From NCBI RefSeq assembly GCF_022750635.1, contig NZ_JAJKBG010000004.1, positions 186,001-250,000 on the forward strand: 64,000 nucleotides of DNA, read 5' to 3'. The stretch's first letter is position 1. Every line of letters starts with the position of its first letter. This DNA is from Brevundimonas pishanensis (GTDB lineage: Bacteria > Pseudomonadota > Alphaproteobacteria > Caulobacterales > Caulobacteraceae). Below are positions 62,501 through 64,000 of the stretch, piece by piece. The notes under the pieces are model-generated. The model saw only the letters and a list, made by a program, of their open reading frames with translations, was not told where the DNA came from and did not search any database. The position numbers were made by a program, and so were the translations under genes.

Positions 62501-64000
62501 TGTTGTCGCCCAGCGACGGCAACTGGAAGCTCCACGAGTTGCCCGACATCGTGGCAGTCCCCAGCAGGGTCGCGCCTTCATAGATGCGGACTTCTTCACC
62601 TGCCAGCAGAGTACTGCCGACGGTCCCGTTCAGGACCGGACGACGGTCGTCCGTGACGACGCCGCTAGCGAACGTTCCCTGCGCCGAGCCCACGTCATCG
62701 GTGTAGTTGACGATCGAGATCGCCTGGTTCGGAGCGCTGAAGTCGACGGTGACATTGAGCGCACCACTTTGAGCACTCTCGTTACCGGCCGCATCCGTCA
62801 GCGAGTAGGTGAAGGCATAGTTGCCCTCCGCCAGCGGGGTCGTCGGCGTCAGGGTGCCGGTCGCGGCATCATACGTAGCAGCGACCAGAGTACCGTTCAC
62901 GTACAGCTTGGGCTGTTCGGTCAGTCCCGCAGGAATGCGGATACCCGGCGTGGTGTCATTGGTCGATGTGGCGGTGCTGTTCGTGTTGAGTACCGGCGCA
63001 GCATTGTCGTGATACTGCGTCGGAGCCACCGGCGTAGCCGGAGCCGCCGTGTCGATGGTCAGCGACAGGTTACCGCTGCGCTGGCTTTCATTACCCGCAG
63101 CATCCGTAATGGAGTAGCTGAAGGTGTGCGCGCCGTCGGTGACTGCTACGGCGGGCGTCAGGGTGCCGGTCGCTGCGTCATAGGTAGACGCAACCACCAC
63201 ACCATCAACATACAGCTTCACAGTCTCGGTCAGACCTGCCTGCACAAGGATACCAGGACGGTTGTCGTTGGTAACCGGAGCGCTGCTGGTCGGATTGATT
63301 ATGCCCGCCACGTCATCGTTGTACTGGGTGGGTGCCGCCGGCGTAGGTGGAGGCGAAGCATCCACGTTCAGCAGGAGAGCACCGCTCTGGCCGCTTTCGT
63401 TACCCGCAGCATCAACCAGCGAGTAGGTCAGCGAGTAGTTGCCATCTGCCAGCGGCGTCACCGGCGTCAGTGTGCCAGTGGCCGCGTCATAGGTGGACGC
63501 TACAGCGACGCCGTTGACGTACAGTTTAGGCGTGTCGACCAGACCCGTCGGGATGTTCAGGCCCGGAGTGGTGTCGTTGGACGACGCTGCCGTGCTGGCC
63601 GTATTCAGGATCGGCGCAGAGTTATCGTTGTAGGTGGTCGGCGTTGCCGGCGTTGCCGGAGCAAGCGTGTCGATACCGATGACTAGGCCGCCGCTTTGGG
63701 CGCTCTCGTTACCTGCACCGTCAGACAGGGTGTAGGTAAAGGTGTGAGCGCCGTTCGCAATTGGAGCATTGGGTGTAAGCGTTCCCGCCACCGGATCATA
63801 GGTCGATGCCACAAGGACGCCGTCCACGTACAGTTTCGGCGTGTCGGTCAACCCTGCCCCGACATTGATACCCGGGGTCGGGTCATTGGTCTGTGCCGCC
63901 GTGCTGTTGGCATCGATGACCGGAGCCGAGTTATCGTTATACGTGGTCGGAGCAGCCGGGGCTGCCGGTGCGACATTGTCGACGACCAGAGTACCGACAG
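59535..64000 (-). CDS. Giant RTX/BapA-like adhesin, N-terminus beyond window
   Basis: The reading frame is open from the stop at 59535 to the right edge (about 1488 residues visible), so the start lies outside the window. From N to C: at least four Ig-like repeats of about 100 residues (NDTTPGxxIxxGL and AxTYDAATGTLTP motifs, 62.8-64.0 kb), a divergent Ig-like unit (62.4-62.75 kb), five FG-GAP/calcium-type motifs such as DFDGDGDLD and DRDGDMD (60.8-61.9 kb), RTX-like GGNDTF and GNDVYNGAGG repeats (59.9-60.25 kb), and a C-terminal type I secretion signal ending LATLLANHQIVIGG. It is almost certainly the substrate of the adjacent secretion system and a surface or biofilm adhesin. Confidence 0.9.
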   Translation of the reverse strand, partial: VGTLVVDNVAPAAPAAPTTYNDNSAPVIDANSTAAQTNDPTPGINVGAGLTDTPKLYVDGVLVASTYDPVAGTLTPNAPIANGAHTFTYTLSDGAGNESAQSGGLVIGIDTLAPATPATPTTYNDNSAPILNTASTAASSNDTTPGLNIPTGLVDTPKLYVNGVAVASTYDAATGTLTPVTPLADGNYSLTYSLVDAAGNESGQSGALLLNVDASPPPTPAAPTQYNDDVAGIINPTSSAPVTNDNRPGILVQAGLTETVKLYVDGVVVASTYDAATGTLTPAVAVTDGAHTFSYSITDAAGNESQRSGNLSLTIDTAAPATPVAPTQYHDNAAPVLNTNSTATSTNDTTPGIRIPAGLTEQPKLYVNGTLVAATYDAATGTLTPTTPLAEGNYAFTYSLTDAAGNESAQSGALNVTVDFSAPNQAISIVNYTDDVGSAQGTFASGVVTDDRRPVLNGTVGSTLLAGEEVRIYEGATLLGTATMSGNSWSFQLPSLGDNTTHTYTARIADASGNEGLATPGFVVNVDLDIIINTQSTLDTTPLITGYTGFALEPGEYIEVTVGGTTYSSQTGAVVIDPLNNTWYVQVPTALATGTYNVIATLKTATGTVVLTDATSGELIIAPAPAAPTLPSATDPNFKPTAVTLENGAWQIYTNGNLLEQTATNVTNFTQFSVNTLLNRNTQVMGAATFIDFDRDGDMDIVGVDNDFADGQQTFERKSFNGTMYQTKGMTGRDNKDWYGFQIGGAADMPDGQYADYNHATNDAYAAVVYTINGGMAAFDKVGDGYADMVVGDTAYGDGTAREGLDSSFVMNDRLMGGTAYFHQDNAYTSTGNAANQLQVAALTGVISNVNQDQLSGHVATADLDGNGTVDIVGSGGNIFRVQGYLNSVNTGTNDLIVIKNAGNGALNTSQIVQTVFTDTGAGYVLSSVTFADFDGDGDLDMFNAERGLLRNDNGSFNATAANALTGIQTSILAWTGMSNTHRGSVSVDWNGDGKMDLITTSDVGIAAKQMSYFQNTSTGANNFSFAAAQAWTNGTTVSKGVWSAGATPGSGRGFSGLIAADIDWDGDKDIMAFTTGAGTYYVENKDANINNGANTGVLHFRIVDQEGINSLFGNLVKLYDQATGQLVATQIINPQAGQQTNDSSALVSFYGLDQSKTYTVQLLRNIGGNAAHVGSGDFGGYNLTAIQAAWTTGVFYSNSAAGNGGQTATTGIGGINAAWGGLRTGNAWDATVLTAENGNGQFDANRGQGVLGTGYNDTFMASRGNDVYNGAGGSVIVSGSRVWLADGGIDVVDYKAAGNTAITVNLSNTGIQNTGYGNHRYVNIEGISGANGADTFTDNAADNVFNGRGGNDTFNLLNGGKDTLIYDLLTAADATGGNGHDQVFGFKVGTFEATPNADRIDLADLLIGYTADADGPAHYINGVATIDAGETIGAYLSVVRSGGNTTLMLDRDGAGGAYAPTALVTLNGVDVDLATLLANHQIVIGG

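Noticed and set aside
62241..63686. Arg/Val-rich 481-residue plus-strand frame opposite the adhesin repeats
   Set aside because: Results from the repeated Ig-like DNA read backwards; the adhesin frame continues to the edge.
62900..63900. CRISPR-like periodicity
   Set aside because: The roughly 300-bp period corresponds to protein repeats of the adhesin; no short identical repeats with unique spacers.

Overview
The window (64 kb, moderately GC-rich) comes from an alphaproteobacterium. The order rpsL-rpsG-fusA-tuf / rpsJ ... secY-adk / tRNA-Trp-secE-nusG-rplKA / rplJL / rpoBC, an FNR-type regulator with a CydABX/CydDC cytochrome bd locus, M61 peptidases and TonB-like transducers together suggest Caulobacterales. 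The GC content looks lower than is usual for Caulobacter or Brevundimonas, so an Asticcacaulis-like genome is my best guess (inference; no search was run).

Layout. 1-610: C-terminally truncated TonB-like gene at the edge. 703-12473 (minus): S10-spc ribosomal protein operon ending in secY-adk. 13178-18056: a non-ribosomal block (outer-membrane protein, methyltransferase, GIN-domain protein, JmjC-like cupin, CelD-type GNAT enzyme) lying between rpsJ and tuf, which are neighbours in many bacteria. 18230-22659 (minus): tuf, fusA, rpsG, rpsL. 23015-25126 (plus): two paralogous proteins with a TonB-type membrane anchor and an unfamiliar C-terminal region. 25198-33604 (minus): rpoC and rpoB. 33927-39302: FKBP isomerase, tandem M61 peptidases and a DJ-1 family protein, separating rpoBC from rplJL. 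39465-45003 (minus): rplL, rplJ, DUF2059, NUDIX, FMN reductase, rplA, rplK, nusG, secE, tRNA-Trp. 45140-54443: an oxygen-response neighbourhood with an FNR homologue, OmpW, cydABX, cydDC and a 36-residue membrane ORF downstream of cydC. 54530-64000 (minus): type I secretion system (membrane fusion protein, ABC ATPase, TolC-like protein) and its likely substrate, a giant Ig/FG-GAP/RTX-like adhesin whose N-terminus lies beyond the right edge.

How the parts fit. Most of the window is the core translation/transcription machinery, with insertions of accessory genes at several operon joints. Many spacers inside these essential operons carry strong hairpins, some followed by T-runs, so partial termination, processing or differential expression within the operons is likely. 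The FNR homologue has four N-terminal cysteines plus an internal one and an E-x2-S-R recognition helix. Exact TTGAT-N4-ATCAA boxes occur between cydA and cydD and between the PNPOx-like and 45776 genes, and a near-match lies upstream of ompW; this looks like a compact local FNR regulon.

Most worth following up: the twin TonB-anchored proteins with a shared C-x13-C module (23015-25126), the small membrane ORF after cydDC (54333-54443), the local FNR boxes, the palindromic element between rplO and secY, and the terminator-like hairpin in the rpsL leader.
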